DNA of 64,000 nt, taken from contig NZ_FOVR01000017.1 of NCBI RefSeq assembly GCF_900115225.1, forward strand, positions 31,247 through 95,246, in the 5' to 3' direction. The translations under genes and the position numbers were made by a program. The notes beneath the pieces were generated by a model. That model searched no databases. It was not told the DNA's origin and worked only from the letters and a program-made list of their open reading frames with translations. Numbering within the stretch: the stretch's first letter is position 1; every line of letters begins with the position of its first letter. This stretch comes from Cohaesibacter marisflavi. Its GTDB lineage: Bacteria; Pseudomonadota; Alphaproteobacteria; Rhizobiales; Cohaesibacteraceae. Of the stretch, positions 1 to 8,602 are shown piece after piece.

Positions 1-1
1 T

Positions 2-643
2 TTTGCCTCTTCTGATCCCTTTGACATCGTCATCAAGGGTAAATCCGGCCATGGTGCGCATCCGCATATGGCAAAGGATCCAATTGTTGCTGCCGGTGCG
101 TTGGTGTCCGGTTTGCAGAGCATTGTCAGTCGCGAAGTGGCGCCCCTCAGTGCTGCTGTCGTAACCGTGGGATCGATCCATGGGGGATCGGCCCGCAACC
201 AGATCCCCGATGAAGTGACGTTGGAAGGCGCTGTGCGTACGCAATCTGAAGATGTGCGCCAGACCGTGAAAGGCGCCATCGGGCGCATCGTGGAAGGCAT
301 CGCGCTGCAATATGGCATGGAAGCAGAAGTCAAATTCCTGCAAGGCGTGCCTCCTGTGGTCAACACGCCGGATATTCTGGCTCATGTGGTGGGCGTCGCC
401 CGTGATGCCCTTGGCTCGGACAAAGTGGTCGAGTTGCCACAGGGGTCCATGGGCAGTGAAGATTTTGCTGAATATTCCAGCCGCAAGCCAGCCGCGCATC
501 TGCGCATCGGCTCGCAGCATAAGGAACTCAACACGATGCTTCACCGCAGTGATTTCGACCTTGATGAAGCCTGTATCCCAACCGCTGTGAAAGTGTTGAG
601 CGAGGCCATCATCTCGCTGATGTTGGAGAGCAAGAAGGCCTAA
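2..643 (+). CDS. M20-family amidohydrolase/peptidase, 5' truncated by the window edge
   Basis: The reading frame is open from base 2, so the start lies outside the window; about 213 C-terminal residues are present. The visible part starts in the dimerisation domain with GKSGHGAHPH, where the His is the usual M20D active-site or dimer-contact position, followed by GGSARNQIPDEVTLEGAVRT. A later stretch GSMGSEDFAEYS carries the Glu-Asp pair typical of the metal site in the hippurate hydrolase/IAA-amino-acid hydrolase group. Such enzymes hydrolyse N-acyl amino acids in the cytoplasm; the substrate here is unknown. It lies head to head at its 3' end with the LysR gene (1 base between) and near a TTT transporter and a GGT-like gene, suggesting a role in using acylated amino acids or peptides (inference). 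Confidence 0.85.
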   Translation, partial: FASSDPFDIVIKGKSGHGAHPHMAKDPIVAAGALVSGLQSIVSREVAPLSAAVVTVGSIHGGSARNQIPDEVTLEGAVRTQSEDVRQTVKGAIGRIVEGIALQYGMEAEVKFLQGVPPVVNTPDILAHVVGVARDALGSDKVVELPQGSMGSEDFAEYSSRKPAAHLRIGSQHKELNTMLHRSDFDLDEACIPTAVKVLSEAIISLMLESKKA

Positions 644-644
644 T

Positions 645-1520
645 CTAGCTTTTTGATGTGCGGTAGCTTGAAAGGGCTTCCGTCAGACTATCAAGCACGG
701 CCGAGCGACTGGACGTTGGGCGACGCACAACGCCCAGTTTGCGATAGATGGGGGGATTCCCGAAGGGAAATGCCCCTAGTTCTGATGTCTTCATGCCATG
801 CATGGCTACCTCTGGAACGACGGAAAATCCCAGCCCCGCTTCGACGCAGCCGACGATGGCTGGCATGGTGTTTACAGAGAATACCCGGCGAGGCTCAGCT
901 CCCAGACGCGCCATTTCTGTGTCAATTTGACGCGCTAGCGGCACATGAATGCGATATCTGATGTAGGGAATCGAGCGCACGAGTTCCTCAAACGGGAGCT
1001 CTTTGGTGCCTGCCGGTACGAGAATCATTAAGGGCTCGCTGAGTACTTCCGTCCAGTTGAGGCCGCTTGGAACAGTCACCTGATCAGCAACAAGTGCAGC
1101 GTCCAGCTGGCCTGATGCAACTTCGCTCATCAACTGCTCCGACATGCCGATCCTGAGGCGAAAATTCAAATCTGGATAGGTCGTCCTCATCGTGGCCAGC
1201 GTTTTTGGTACGTAAGAATTGGCTGCCGTTCGCAAGGTGCCAAAAGCAAGTGTTCCCCTGACCTTAGAGCCACTTACCGACGCTTTGGTTTCGTTGACGA
1301 TCTGTAGGATCGTGCGGGCAGAGCGCACCATTTCCCCGCCCTTTACCGTCAAAACTGGTGGTCGGCGGGAGCGATCGAACAGGTCCGTTTGCAGTTCGCT
1401 TTCAAGCGCTGCGATTTGCTGGCTGACAGCGGAGGCTGTCAGGTTGATAGCATGTGCTGCTGCGGCGAATCCACCATGCTGCACAACGGCCAAAAGGGTT
1501 TCGAGCTGTCGGGTGTCCAT
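645..1520 (-). CDS. LysR-family transcriptional regulator
   Basis: 291 residues, normal length for the family. The N-terminus (MDTRQLETLLAVVQHGGFAA, then SAVSQQIAALE) is a standard winged helix-turn-helix; the remainder is a LysR substrate-binding domain. The N-terminal region resembles the ArgP branch, but I cannot assign a ligand. It is transcribed away from tctC with 135 bases between the start codons, the usual arrangement for a LysR protein controlling its divergent neighbour, so it likely responds to the substrate of the TTT transporter or of the downstream hydrolases (inference). Two copies of TTAACGTT lie in the shared promoter region. Confidence 0.88.
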   Translation of the reverse strand: MDTRQLETLLAVVQHGGFAAAAHAINLTASAVSQQIAALESELQTDLFDRSRRPPVLTVKGGEMVRSARTILQIVNETKASVSGSKVRGTLAFGTLRTAANSYVPKTLATMRTTYPDLNFRLRIGMSEQLMSEVASGQLDAALVADQVTVPSGLNWTEVLSEPLMILVPAGTKELPFEELVRSIPYIRYRIHVPLARQIDTEMARLGAEPRRVFSVNTMPAIVGCVEAGLGFSVVPEVAMHGMKTSELGAFPFGNPPIYRKLGVVRRPTSSRSAVLDSLTEALSSYRTSKS

Positions 1521-1523
1521 GGT

Positions 1524-1594
1524 TTAACGTTAGCATATCTTATTTTAATAGCAAGAATTATGCGCTTTGGTGGGGTGTTTCTTGTGTTAACGTT
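1524..1594. promoter_or_regulatory. Paired TTAACGTT motif between lysR and tctC
   Basis: TTAACGTT occurs at 1524-1531 and again at 1587-1594, 63 bases apart (about six helical turns), in the divergent promoter region. One copy lies only a few bases from the LysR start codon, the other about 60 bases before tctC. The paired arrangement fits an autoregulatory LysR site, but the core is short and AT-rich so it could be chance. Confidence 0.35.
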
Positions 1595-1655
1595 GTTGCG
1601 CAATCACAAACAAAAACGGATTTCCGTTATAAATTTTCCATTGGGAGTAGTCTCC

Positions 1656-2603
1656 ATGAATTTACGTTCAGGCCTTGTGGGCCTCTTTGCCGCTGTTTCT
1701 CTTTTTGCCTCGCCGGTCGTTGCTGCAGATTATCCGGAGCGTCCGGTCGAATTCATCGTTCCATGGTCACCGGGTGGTGGGTCTGATACCCTGATGCGCC
1801 TCATCGCCAACAATATCGAACCGTTTCTCGGCGCTGAAATGCCGATCATCAACATGCCCGGTGTGGGCGGAACGGTTGGCTTGCGCGAAGCCTCACGCCG
1901 TGCAGCCGATGGCTACACCATTTCTCAGGTTCATGAAGGCCTACTGGTTGCCTCTCAGATCGGTCTGACAGAGCTCAAATGGAATGATTTCGAACCTATC
2001 GCCCTGATGACTTCTTCTCCGCAATATTTGGTTGTCAATGGCAAGGCGCCCTACCAGACTTTTGAAGAATTCCTCGCCTATGCCAAGGAACATCCGGGTG
2101 AAATCACCATGGGTGTGACGCTGGGCGGTGTGCCGCATCTGCATGCTGCCATGATCGAGCAGGCCTTCGATCTCAAATTCTCTTATGTGGGCTATGAAGG
2201 CACCGGTCAGCGCATCCGCGCACTGGTTGGCGCCAACCTTGATGCTGCCATCGGCGACATCAGCTCTTCCAAGCAGTTTGTCGACAATGGCGATCTGACA
2301 TTCCTCGCCGTCGGCTCCGCCAATCGGGTCAAGGCTGCTCCGGATGTACCAACCTTCAAGGAACTGGGCGCCGACATCGAGCTGAGCGTAACCCGCGGTA
2401 TCGTGATGCCAAAAGGCGCACCGCAGGAAGCCCGCGACGGACTGGAAGCTGCTCTCAAGGCTCTGTCTGAAGACGAAACCTATGTGACCCAGACCAACAA
2501 TGCCGGTGCGGAAGTCGATTTCCGCGGCCAGACTGCCTATACCGAATATCTTGGCAAGCTGGATAAAACCGTCACCAGTCTGGCAGAGGTTCTCGCACCG
2601 TGA
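1656..2603 (+). CDS. tctC: TTT transporter periplasmic substrate-binding protein (TctC family)
   Basis: 315 residues from ATG 1656, chosen because GGGAGTAG lies just upstream and the product then begins with a clean signal peptide (MNLRSGLVGLFAAVSLFASP, cleavage after VVAA). The mature protein starts DYPERPVEFIVPWSPGGGSD, the classic TctC/Bug start with the ligand-carboxylate loop. It captures an organic anion in the periplasm for TctAB. An upstream in-frame extension to 1389 is rejected because it runs through the divergent promoter. It overlaps tctB by 4 bases (GTGA). The true ligand cannot be read from sequence; citrate-like acids, but also many other acids, are bound by this family. Confidence 0.9.
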   Translation: MNLRSGLVGLFAAVSLFASPVVAADYPERPVEFIVPWSPGGGSDTLMRLIANNIEPFLGAEMPIINMPGVGGTVGLREASRRAADGYTISQVHEGLLVASQIGLTELKWNDFEPIALMTSSPQYLVVNGKAPYQTFEEFLAYAKEHPGEITMGVTLGGVPHLHAAMIEQAFDLKFSYVGYEGTGQRIRALVGANLDAAIGDISSSKQFVDNGDLTFLAVGSANRVKAAPDVPTFKELGADIELSVTRGIVMPKGAPQEARDGLEAALKALSEDETYVTQTNNAGAEVDFRGQTAYTEYLGKLDKTVTSLAEVLAP

Positions 2604-3115
2604 GCCAGTCAGATCTTGACGAAGAACTGTCTCTGGAGGTGGGCGAGATCGCCCGCCTCTTGAGTTACATCCTGTTTCTTCTTGTTTCTGCCGGGATGTT
2701 CTTTGCTGCAGGGGATATTCCGACCTCTCGTTTCGAGAAGCTTGGGGCAGGGGCGTTTCCGCAATTTGTCTTTGCAGGAATCTTCCTCATCTGTGCGATC
2801 GCGATTGTGCTGACCGTCCCCAAAATTCCGGCTCGAGCCTATGGCCAGCTTTTTAATCAGGCCATTCTCTGGGCGCGCAAATGCTATCTGGTGTTTGTTT
2901 GTCTTGCTGCTCTTGGGGTCTATCTGGTCGCCATGCCATGGCTTGGGTTCAGCCTTGCCAGCCTGATTTTTCTCTTTGGCCTGCAAATGGCCCTGCTGCC
3001 GCGCTCGCTTAACACCATTTTTATTGCCGCGATTGTCGCGGTGGTCTTCTCCTATGGCTTGAACATGTTATTCGCCGACATTTTCACCGTTTTCCTGCCA
3101 AAGGGAGTGTTCTGA
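2600..3115 (+). CDS. tctB: TTT transporter small membrane subunit (TctB family)
   Basis: 171 residues, GTG start overlapping the tctC stop. It has four hydrophobic segments, as usual for TctB: one near residue 20-38 (LSYILFLLVSAGMFFAAG), others around 50-70, 95-130 and 145-165. TctB is the poorly conserved small subunit that works with TctA in the inner membrane. The identification rests mostly on its position between tctC and tctA and on the typical N-terminal segment with DIPTSRFEKLGAGAFPQF. Confidence 0.85.
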   Translation: MSQSDLDEELSLEVGEIARLLSYILFLLVSAGMFFAAGDIPTSRFEKLGAGAFPQFVFAGIFLICAIAIVLTVPKIPARAYGQLFNQAILWARKCYLVFVCLAALGVYLVAMPWLGFSLASLIFLFGLQMALLPRSLNTIFIAAIVAVVFSYGLNMLFADIFTVFLPKGVF

Positions 3116-3116
3116 T

Positions 3117-4634
3117 ATGGATAGCTTTCTTATTGGCGCCTCGCAGATTTTTACGGTCACGACGCTGGCCTATATGCTTGCCGGGTCTATTGCCGGCATT
3201 GTCGCCGCAGCCATTCCCGGCTTCACTGTTACCATGGCTATCGTGCTGACGCTGCCGCTCACCTTCACCATGGAACCCCTGCAGGGCATCGCCGTGATGC
3301 TCGCCGTTTATGTGGGGGGCTATACAGGCGGTCTCATTTCGGCAGCCCTGCTGGGCATTCCCGGCACGCCCTCTTCGGTCGCCACCACTTTTGATGCCTT
3401 TCCCATGGCCCGTGGCGGTGAAGCGGGTCGCGCGCTTTCCATGGGGGTCTGGGCTTCCTTTTTCGGCACGGTCATCTCCACCATCGTTTTGATCGTTGCC
3501 GCGCCTCCTCTGGCCATGATTGCTGTCAAGCTGGGCCCTTGGGAATATTTTTCCCTCATTGTCTTTGCTCTGACCATCGTTGCAAGTCTTGTCGGAGAAT
3601 CCGTCATTCGCGGCTTGATCGCAGGGCTGATCGGTCTGGCCATGTCTACGGTTGGCAGTGATCCGATCTTGGGGCGTTCGCGCTTTGATTTCGGTCTTGA
3701 AACCCTTGAGACAGGCCTGCCATTTCTCGTCGTGCTGATAGGCATTTATGCTATCTCGCAGCTCGCCTCAGAAGTGGAAGACGCCAAAAGCGTAAAATCG
3801 GGCAGTAAACTGGTGACTGGCGCCATTGATTTCCAGACATGGAAAGTCATGCGTGAGGTTCTGACCCGCCCGGTCAACCTTATTCGGTCTTCGATCATCG
3901 GTGTGCTTATTGGCGCTCTTCCCGGTGCGGGGGGCTCCATCGCCAACCTTGTGGCCTATGATCAGGCCAAACGGTCGTCCAAAAATCCTGACGCTTTCGG
4001 CACAGGCACGCCGGACGGCATTGTTGCCTCAGAGGCTGGCAACTCGGCCACTGCCGGTGGCGGTCTTATCCCTATGATCGGGCTTGGTATTCCCGGTTCG
4101 GCCGTTGATGCCATCCTGATGGCATCCTTGATGGTGCATGGCATCTCGGTCGGCCCGCGCCTCATCATGGATCACTCGGATCTGGTCTATGGCATGTTCA
4201 TCGCCATGGCTGTTGCTTCCTTCATCATGTTGATCGTTGCCACCTTGTCCATGCGCCTTTTCCTGCGTGTGGCAGAAGTGCCCAAATGGATCATCGTACC
4301 GGTGGTGATGATTTGTTGTGTGGTTGGCGCATTTGCGCTTAACAACCGGGTGTCTGATTTGTATCTGTTGGGCTGTATTGGCGTCTTCGGCTATGCCTTG
4401 CGGGCGCTCGGCTATTCTCTTGCCCCCTTGGTTCTGGGCGTCATTCTGGGCCCGATTGCCGAAACAAACCTGCGCAGGGCCTTGATGACCAACGAGGATC
4501 CAACCCTGTTTTTCACCCGTCCAATCAGTCTTTTGTTCTTGATCGCTGCGGTCGTTTCGATTGTCTGGGCCATCAGAGGACATATGAAGAAACGCAAGAC
4601 AGAAGAAAGGCTCTTCGATGCTGCTGCGTCATGA
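3117..4634 (+). CDS. tctA: TTT transporter large membrane subunit (TctA family)
   Basis: 505 residues, normal for TctA, with about 11-12 hydrophobic segments. The two family hallmarks are present: AAAIPGFTVTMAIVLTLPLT near the N-terminus, and ALLGIPGTPSSVATTFDAFP with a downstream GGEAGRAL; a second repeat, GALPGAGGSIANLVAYDQAK, shows the internal duplication. It forms the translocation channel driven by an ion gradient. It starts 1 base after tctB and its end overlaps the next gene (GGT-like) by 17 bases, a strong sign of translational coupling between transport and hydrolysis. Confidence 0.93.
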   Translation: MDSFLIGASQIFTVTTLAYMLAGSIAGIVAAAIPGFTVTMAIVLTLPLTFTMEPLQGIAVMLAVYVGGYTGGLISAALLGIPGTPSSVATTFDAFPMARGGEAGRALSMGVWASFFGTVISTIVLIVAAPPLAMIAVKLGPWEYFSLIVFALTIVASLVGESVIRGLIAGLIGLAMSTVGSDPILGRSRFDFGLETLETGLPFLVVLIGIYAISQLASEVEDAKSVKSGSKLVTGAIDFQTWKVMREVLTRPVNLIRSSIIGVLIGALPGAGGSIANLVAYDQAKRSSKNPDAFGTGTPDGIVASEAGNSATAGGGLIPMIGLGIPGSAVDAILMASLMVHGISVGPRLIMDHSDLVYGMFIAMAVASFIMLIVATLSMRLFLRVAEVPKWIIVPVVMICCVVGAFALNNRVSDLYLLGCIGVFGYALRALGYSLAPLVLGVILGPIAETNLRRALMTNEDPTLFFTRPISLLFLIAAVVSIVWAIRGHMKKRKTEERLFDAAAS

Positions 4635-6207
4635 TCCCATTTATTCATCCCGCCGCTCACCGGTTCTTGCCGACAATGTCGTCGCAACATCGCAGCCTCT
4701 TGCCACGCAGGCAGGTCTGACGATTCTGCAAAAGGGAGGCAACGCCGTTGACGCGGCGATTGCTACGGCTGCAACCCTGACCGTTGTTGAACCCACGGGC
4801 AACGGCCTTGGGTCCGATGCCTTCTGCATTCTCTGGGATGGCAAGCAACTGCATGGCCTCAATGCATCTGGTCGGGCTCCCGCAGCCTGGACGCCAGAGC
4901 GCTTTCCCAATGGCATGCCACAGCATGGTTGGGATAGTGTGACGGTTCCCGGTGCGATCAGTGCCTGGGTGGAGCTTTCGGCTCGCTTCGGCAAGCTCGA
5001 TCTGGCCCAGGTTCTGGCGCCAGCCATCCGTTATGCGGAAGAAGGCTTTATTGTCTCTCCTGTCATCGGGGAACTGTGGGCGCGTGGCGCGGCAACGCTG
5101 AAAAGCCAGCCCGGTTTTGCAGATCATTTCATGCCCGGTGGGCACGTGCCCAAGGCGGGCGAACGCTTCGTGAACAAGGCGGCTGCGAAGACCCTCAAAG
5201 CCATTGCCGAGACCCATGGCAAGGCCTTTTATGAAGGTGAGATTGCCGAGAAGATTGTTGCCTTTGCCAAGGCCAATGGCGGCGCAATGGCAATAGAAGA
5301 TCTGGCCGAGCACGAGGCCGATTGGTGCGGCACCATCAGCCAAAGCTTTGATGATGTGGACTTGCACGAGATTCCGCCCAACGGACAGGGGATCGCCGCC
5401 TTGATGGCGCTGGGTATTCTTGAGAATACGTCCATCCGCGACCACGGTCCGGATGATCTGGCTGCTGTGCATCTTCAGCTTGAAGCCATCAAGCTGGCTT
5501 ACAGCGATTTGCATCGCTTTGTGGCTGACCGTCGCTTCATGACCGAAGTGCCGGAAACGGTCTTGCTCGATCCAGATTATCTGAAGGCGCGGGCCGCCCT
5601 GATCAGCATGGATCAGGCTCAAAATCTCGGTCATGGTGCCCCAAAGCGCGGCGGCACGGTGTTGCTCAACACTGCCGATGCATCCGGCATGATGGTCAGC
5701 TTCATCCAGTCCAACTATGCGGGCTTTGGCTCAGGCGTTGTTGTGCCCGAAACCGGGATTGCACTTCAGAATCGCGGCTTTGGCTTCGTTACGGAAGAGG
5801 GACATCCCAATTGTGTGGGGCCGAAAAAGCGCCCGTTCCATACGATCATCCCCGGCTTTGCCATGAAAAATGGGGCACCGCTAATGGCCTTTGGCATGAT
5901 GGGTGGACCAATTCAGGCACAGGGCCATATGCAGCTCTTGCTCAGAACCCAGCTTTGGGATCAGGATGTGCAAACCGCCGCCGATGCACCGCGCTGGCGC
6001 ATGATCGAGAATCTCGATGTGGCGTGCGAGCCGACCATGCCTGAAGCGCTTCTGGAAGGGCTTACGGATCTTGGTCATCGCATCCAGATTGAATCGCCCG
6101 ACAATGCCTTCGGCTTTGGCGGGGCACAGCTAGTCCAGAAGCTGCCAGACGGGGGCTATGCTGCCGGGTCCGATCCTCGAAAGGATGGGCAGGCCGCAGG
6201 GTTCTAG
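4618..6207 (+). CDS. Gamma-glutamyltransferase-family Ntn hydrolase
   Basis: 529 residues. The N-terminus (VVATSQPLATQAGLTILQKG, then GGNAVDAAIATAATLTVVEP) and the mid-protein stretch KRGGTVLLNTAD followed by NYAGFGSGVVVPETGI match gamma-glutamyltransferases and related acylases. Thr347 in the GGT stretch is the expected autoproteolysis and nucleophile residue, giving a large and a small subunit. No signal peptide is seen, so it is probably cytoplasmic, unlike periplasmic E. coli Ggt; cephalosporin-acylase-like or YwrD-like members are alternatives. The 17-base overlap with tctA suggests that it processes what the TTT system imports, perhaps a gamma-glutamyl compound (inference). Confidence 0.88.
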   Translation: MLLRHDPIYSSRRSPVLADNVVATSQPLATQAGLTILQKGGNAVDAAIATAATLTVVEPTGNGLGSDAFCILWDGKQLHGLNASGRAPAAWTPERFPNGMPQHGWDSVTVPGAISAWVELSARFGKLDLAQVLAPAIRYAEEGFIVSPVIGELWARGAATLKSQPGFADHFMPGGHVPKAGERFVNKAAAKTLKAIAETHGKAFYEGEIAEKIVAFAKANGGAMAIEDLAEHEADWCGTISQSFDDVDLHEIPPNGQGIAALMALGILENTSIRDHGPDDLAAVHLQLEAIKLAYSDLHRFVADRRFMTEVPETVLLDPDYLKARAALISMDQAQNLGHGAPKRGGTVLLNTADASGMMVSFIQSNYAGFGSGVVVPETGIALQNRGFGFVTEEGHPNCVGPKKRPFHTIIPGFAMKNGAPLMAFGMMGGPIQAQGHMQLLLRTQLWDQDVQTAADAPRWRMIENLDVACEPTMPEALLEGLTDLGHRIQIESPDNAFGFGGAQLVQKLPDGGYAAGSDPRKDGQAAGF

Positions 6208-6335
6208 GTGCTTGAAAGGCCCTTTGAGGCGAAATATAGAGCGTTCCTTTGTTGTTTGAAGCATGAAGGGGCGCTCAAGGCAGAAGTAATAAGAAGCAGA
6301 CTGGCACGCGACCAGATCTTATAATCGGAGGAATC

Positions 6336-7343
6336 ATGAATTTTCTCAAACGCATTGGTATAGACACCTATATGGTGCTGCTGATCGCGACAGTATGTCT
6401 TGGTTTGCTTATCCCGGCCCATGGTATCGCCATGGTCGGGCTTGGTCATGTGACTTTCTGGGCGGTGGCGCTGCTCTTTTTTCTCTATGGTGCCAAGCTT
6501 GATGCCAGCTCTGTCAAAGCGGGCCTGATGAACTGGCGCTTGCAGGGGCTTACCTTTCTGGCCACCTATCTGGTGATCCCGATTATCGGTCTGGCGCTGG
6601 CGGCCATCTTTGGCCCGCTGCTTGGCGGAACGGTGACGCTGGGGCTGCTGTTTCTGGCGGTGCTGCCTTCCACGGTTCAGTCTTCCATTGCCTTCACCTC
6701 GATTGCCGGGGGGAATGTGCCTGCAGCCATTTGCGCGGCTTCCGTTTCAAACATGATCGGTGTGGCGCTGACGCCCGCGCTTGTGGCTCTGTTGATGCAT
6801 CAGGGCAATGGCGGGGTGAGCTTTGATGCGGTGGTCAAGATCAGCACGCAGATCCTCTTGCCCTTCATTCTGGGCCAGCTGGCGCGGCCGCTTATCGGTG
6901 CTTTTATTGCCAAGCATAAATTCCTGACCATGATCGTGGATCGCGGGTCCATCTTGCTGATTGTCTACAAGGCGTTCAGTTCGGGCACGACATCGGGCTT
7001 GTGGAGTGCAATTCCGATGACCAGTCTGGCGATGCTGTTTGTCGTCATCCTTATTTTTCTGGCTTTGACCATGGCAGCCATGGTGTTTGGCGGTCGGCTG
7101 TTCAAGCTTGATTATCCGGACCGGGCGGTGCTGTTCTATTGCGGTTCAACCAAGAGCCTTGCCAGCGGGTTGCCCATTGCCAGCGCGCTGTTTGCGGCTG
7201 ACAGGGTTGGCGCCATCGTGCTGCCGATCATGATCTACCATATGAGCCAGTTGCTCGTTTGCGCCTATGTCTCGCAGAAGGCTGGCCGCGCGCAGTTGGC
7301 CGCGGATGGAGAAGGTGCTTTGGCCAATGGAACGGCCAAGTAA
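6336..7343 (+). CDS. Bile acid:sodium symporter-family (SBF-like) transporter
   Basis: 335 residues, almost all hydrophobic, about ten segments. The pattern LGHVTFWAVALLFFLYGAKL near residue 40 and the broken-helix motif LPSTVQSSIAFTSIAGGNVP near residue 110 are typical of the YfeH/SBF-like branch of the BASS superfamily. These move organic anions with sodium, but substrates of this branch are mostly unknown. It has its own ribosome-binding site (GGAGG at 6327-6331) and follows the GGT-like gene after 128 bases, so it may be separately transcribed. It ends in front of a strong bidirectional hairpin. Confidence 0.88.
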   Translation: MNFLKRIGIDTYMVLLIATVCLGLLIPAHGIAMVGLGHVTFWAVALLFFLYGAKLDASSVKAGLMNWRLQGLTFLATYLVIPIIGLALAAIFGPLLGGTVTLGLLFLAVLPSTVQSSIAFTSIAGGNVPAAICAASVSNMIGVALTPALVALLMHQGNGGVSFDAVVKISTQILLPFILGQLARPLIGAFIAKHKFLTMIVDRGSILLIVYKAFSSGTTSGLWSAIPMTSLAMLFVVILIFLALTMAAMVFGGRLFKLDYPDRAVLFYCGSTKSLASGLPIASALFAADRVGAIVLPIMIYHMSQLLVCAYVSQKAGRAQLAADGEGALANGTAK

Positions 7344-7372
7344 GACGTTTCACAGTCCATGCCGATAATATG

Positions 7373-7408
7373 AAAAGGGTGCCATACGGTTTTGTATGGC
7401 ACCCTTTT
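7373..7408. terminator. Bidirectional intrinsic terminator
   Basis: A perfect 14-base stem (AAAAGGGTGCCATA paired with its complement) with an 8-base loop, flanked by A tracts on the left and T tracts on the right. It can stop transcription from both the SBF-like gene (plus) and the emrA-like gene (minus), which converge here. Confidence 0.9.
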
Positions 7409-7454
7409 TGTTTGATGATTTGATATGTGGCCGTGATCGGCTGGCATATGAAAT

Positions 7455-8579
7455 CTAGCGCCGAGCGAGGGCCGTCCTGAATATCTTCGCATCAGGCAAT
7501 GACAGGCCGCCTACGCCTTTGGCGCTGTCCTCGTCGGTCTGCACAGATATGTCGACGATGGTGATGACAGACATGCCGGGCACAAGTCGGTTGGAATTTT
7601 CCTGATTGCTATCAATGGAAATTCGGACAGGAACCCGCTGGGCTACCTTGGTGAAGTTGCCGGTGGCATTGTCTGATTTGAGCACGCTGAACTCAGACCC
7701 CGTCGCCGGAGAAAAGCGTTCCACATGGCCCGTGAAGCGCCTGTCATTCTGCGCATCCACGGTGAAGCTCACCGGCTGGCCAATGCGCATTTTTGCCAGC
7801 TGGGTCTCCTTGTAGTTGGCTACCACCCAGACCTCTTTGGGAACCAGATGGGTGGCGGCAGTGCCTGCCGTAACATATTGCCCTACATGGACGCCGACCG
7901 TGCCCAGAACCCCATCGCGCGGGGCGGTGATGCGCGTATGCTCAAGGTTGATTTCGGCCAACTCAACCTGCGCTTTGGCGCTGGCAACGGCAGCTGTTAA
8001 AGCATCGCGGTTGATGTGGGTGGTGCGCACGTGCTGCTGAGCCACAATGAGCGCGGCTTTCTGGGCATCAAGAGATGCCTGCGCCTGATTGAATGTGGCG
8101 CGATATTGATCAGCCTGACTGGTGGCGGCAAATCCCTTTTCATGCAGTTTGCTGGTCCGGTTGAGATTAAGGCGGGCGATTTCTAGAGCGGCCTTGGTAC
8201 TGGCCAGTTGAGCCTTGGCCTGATCGACCTGAGCCTTGGCGGTTTCTTCGTTGCTATCGGCATTTTGCAGGGTTACTTCGGCTTCCTGCAAGGCTGCCTT
8301 GGCTTGAGCTAACTGTTGGACATAGATGCGGTCATCTATGCGGATCAGTGTTTGCCCCTTGGTGACATGCTGATAATCCTGTACAGGCACAGCCACGATA
8401 TATCCGGCCAGTTGCGGACTGATCGTTGTGACGCGCCCCTTGATATAGGCGTCCTCGGTGCGTTGCAGGTTCGTTGCGTTGAAGGGCGGCAACCCCCAGA
8501 CATAGAGCACCACGAAGATGCCACACAGACCAAGGGCGATGGCCACATAGGTTGCGATGGTTCGTAGAAATTTGGGCAT
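7455..8579 (-). CDS. HlyD/EmrA-family membrane fusion protein of a drug efflux pump
   Basis: 374 residues from ATG at 8579; a longer frame to 8678 would overlap the MFS gene and begins without membrane logic, while MPKFLRTIATYVAIALGL gives the expected N-terminal anchor. After it come the first lipoyl half (DAYIKGRVTTISPQLAGYIV), a long coiled-coil hairpin (about residues 85-200, rich in Ala, Gln, Lys), the second lipoyl half (HTRITAPRDGVLGTVGVHVG) and a beta-barrel domain. It bridges the inner-membrane MFS pump to an outer-membrane channel. It follows the MFS gene by 23 bases in a marR-emrB-emrA operon. No TolC-type gene is in the window. Confidence 0.88.
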   Translation of the reverse strand: MPKFLRTIATYVAIALGLCGIFVVLYVWGLPPFNATNLQRTEDAYIKGRVTTISPQLAGYIVAVPVQDYQHVTKGQTLIRIDDRIYVQQLAQAKAALQEAEVTLQNADSNEETAKAQVDQAKAQLASTKAALEIARLNLNRTSKLHEKGFAATSQADQYRATFNQAQASLDAQKAALIVAQQHVRTTHINRDALTAAVASAKAQVELAEINLEHTRITAPRDGVLGTVGVHVGQYVTAGTAATHLVPKEVWVVANYKETQLAKMRIGQPVSFTVDAQNDRRFTGHVERFSPATGSEFSVLKSDNATGNFTKVAQRVPVRISIDSNQENSNRLVPGMSVITIVDISVQTDEDSAKGVGGLSLPDAKIFRTALARR

Positions 8580-8602
8580 GATAAAAAGCAATCTTGTAAT
8601 GG

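Noticed and set aside
4029..4583. Long minus-strand frame inside tctA, rich in His, Gln and Asp
   Set aside because: Antisense of a hydrophobic membrane protein gene gives just this bias; the plus-strand TctA is certain.
645..6207. Idea that the left cluster is a citrate-uptake locus
   Set aside because: TctCBA proteins bind many acids, and the neighbouring hydrolases point away from citrate; no two-component system (tctDE) is present.
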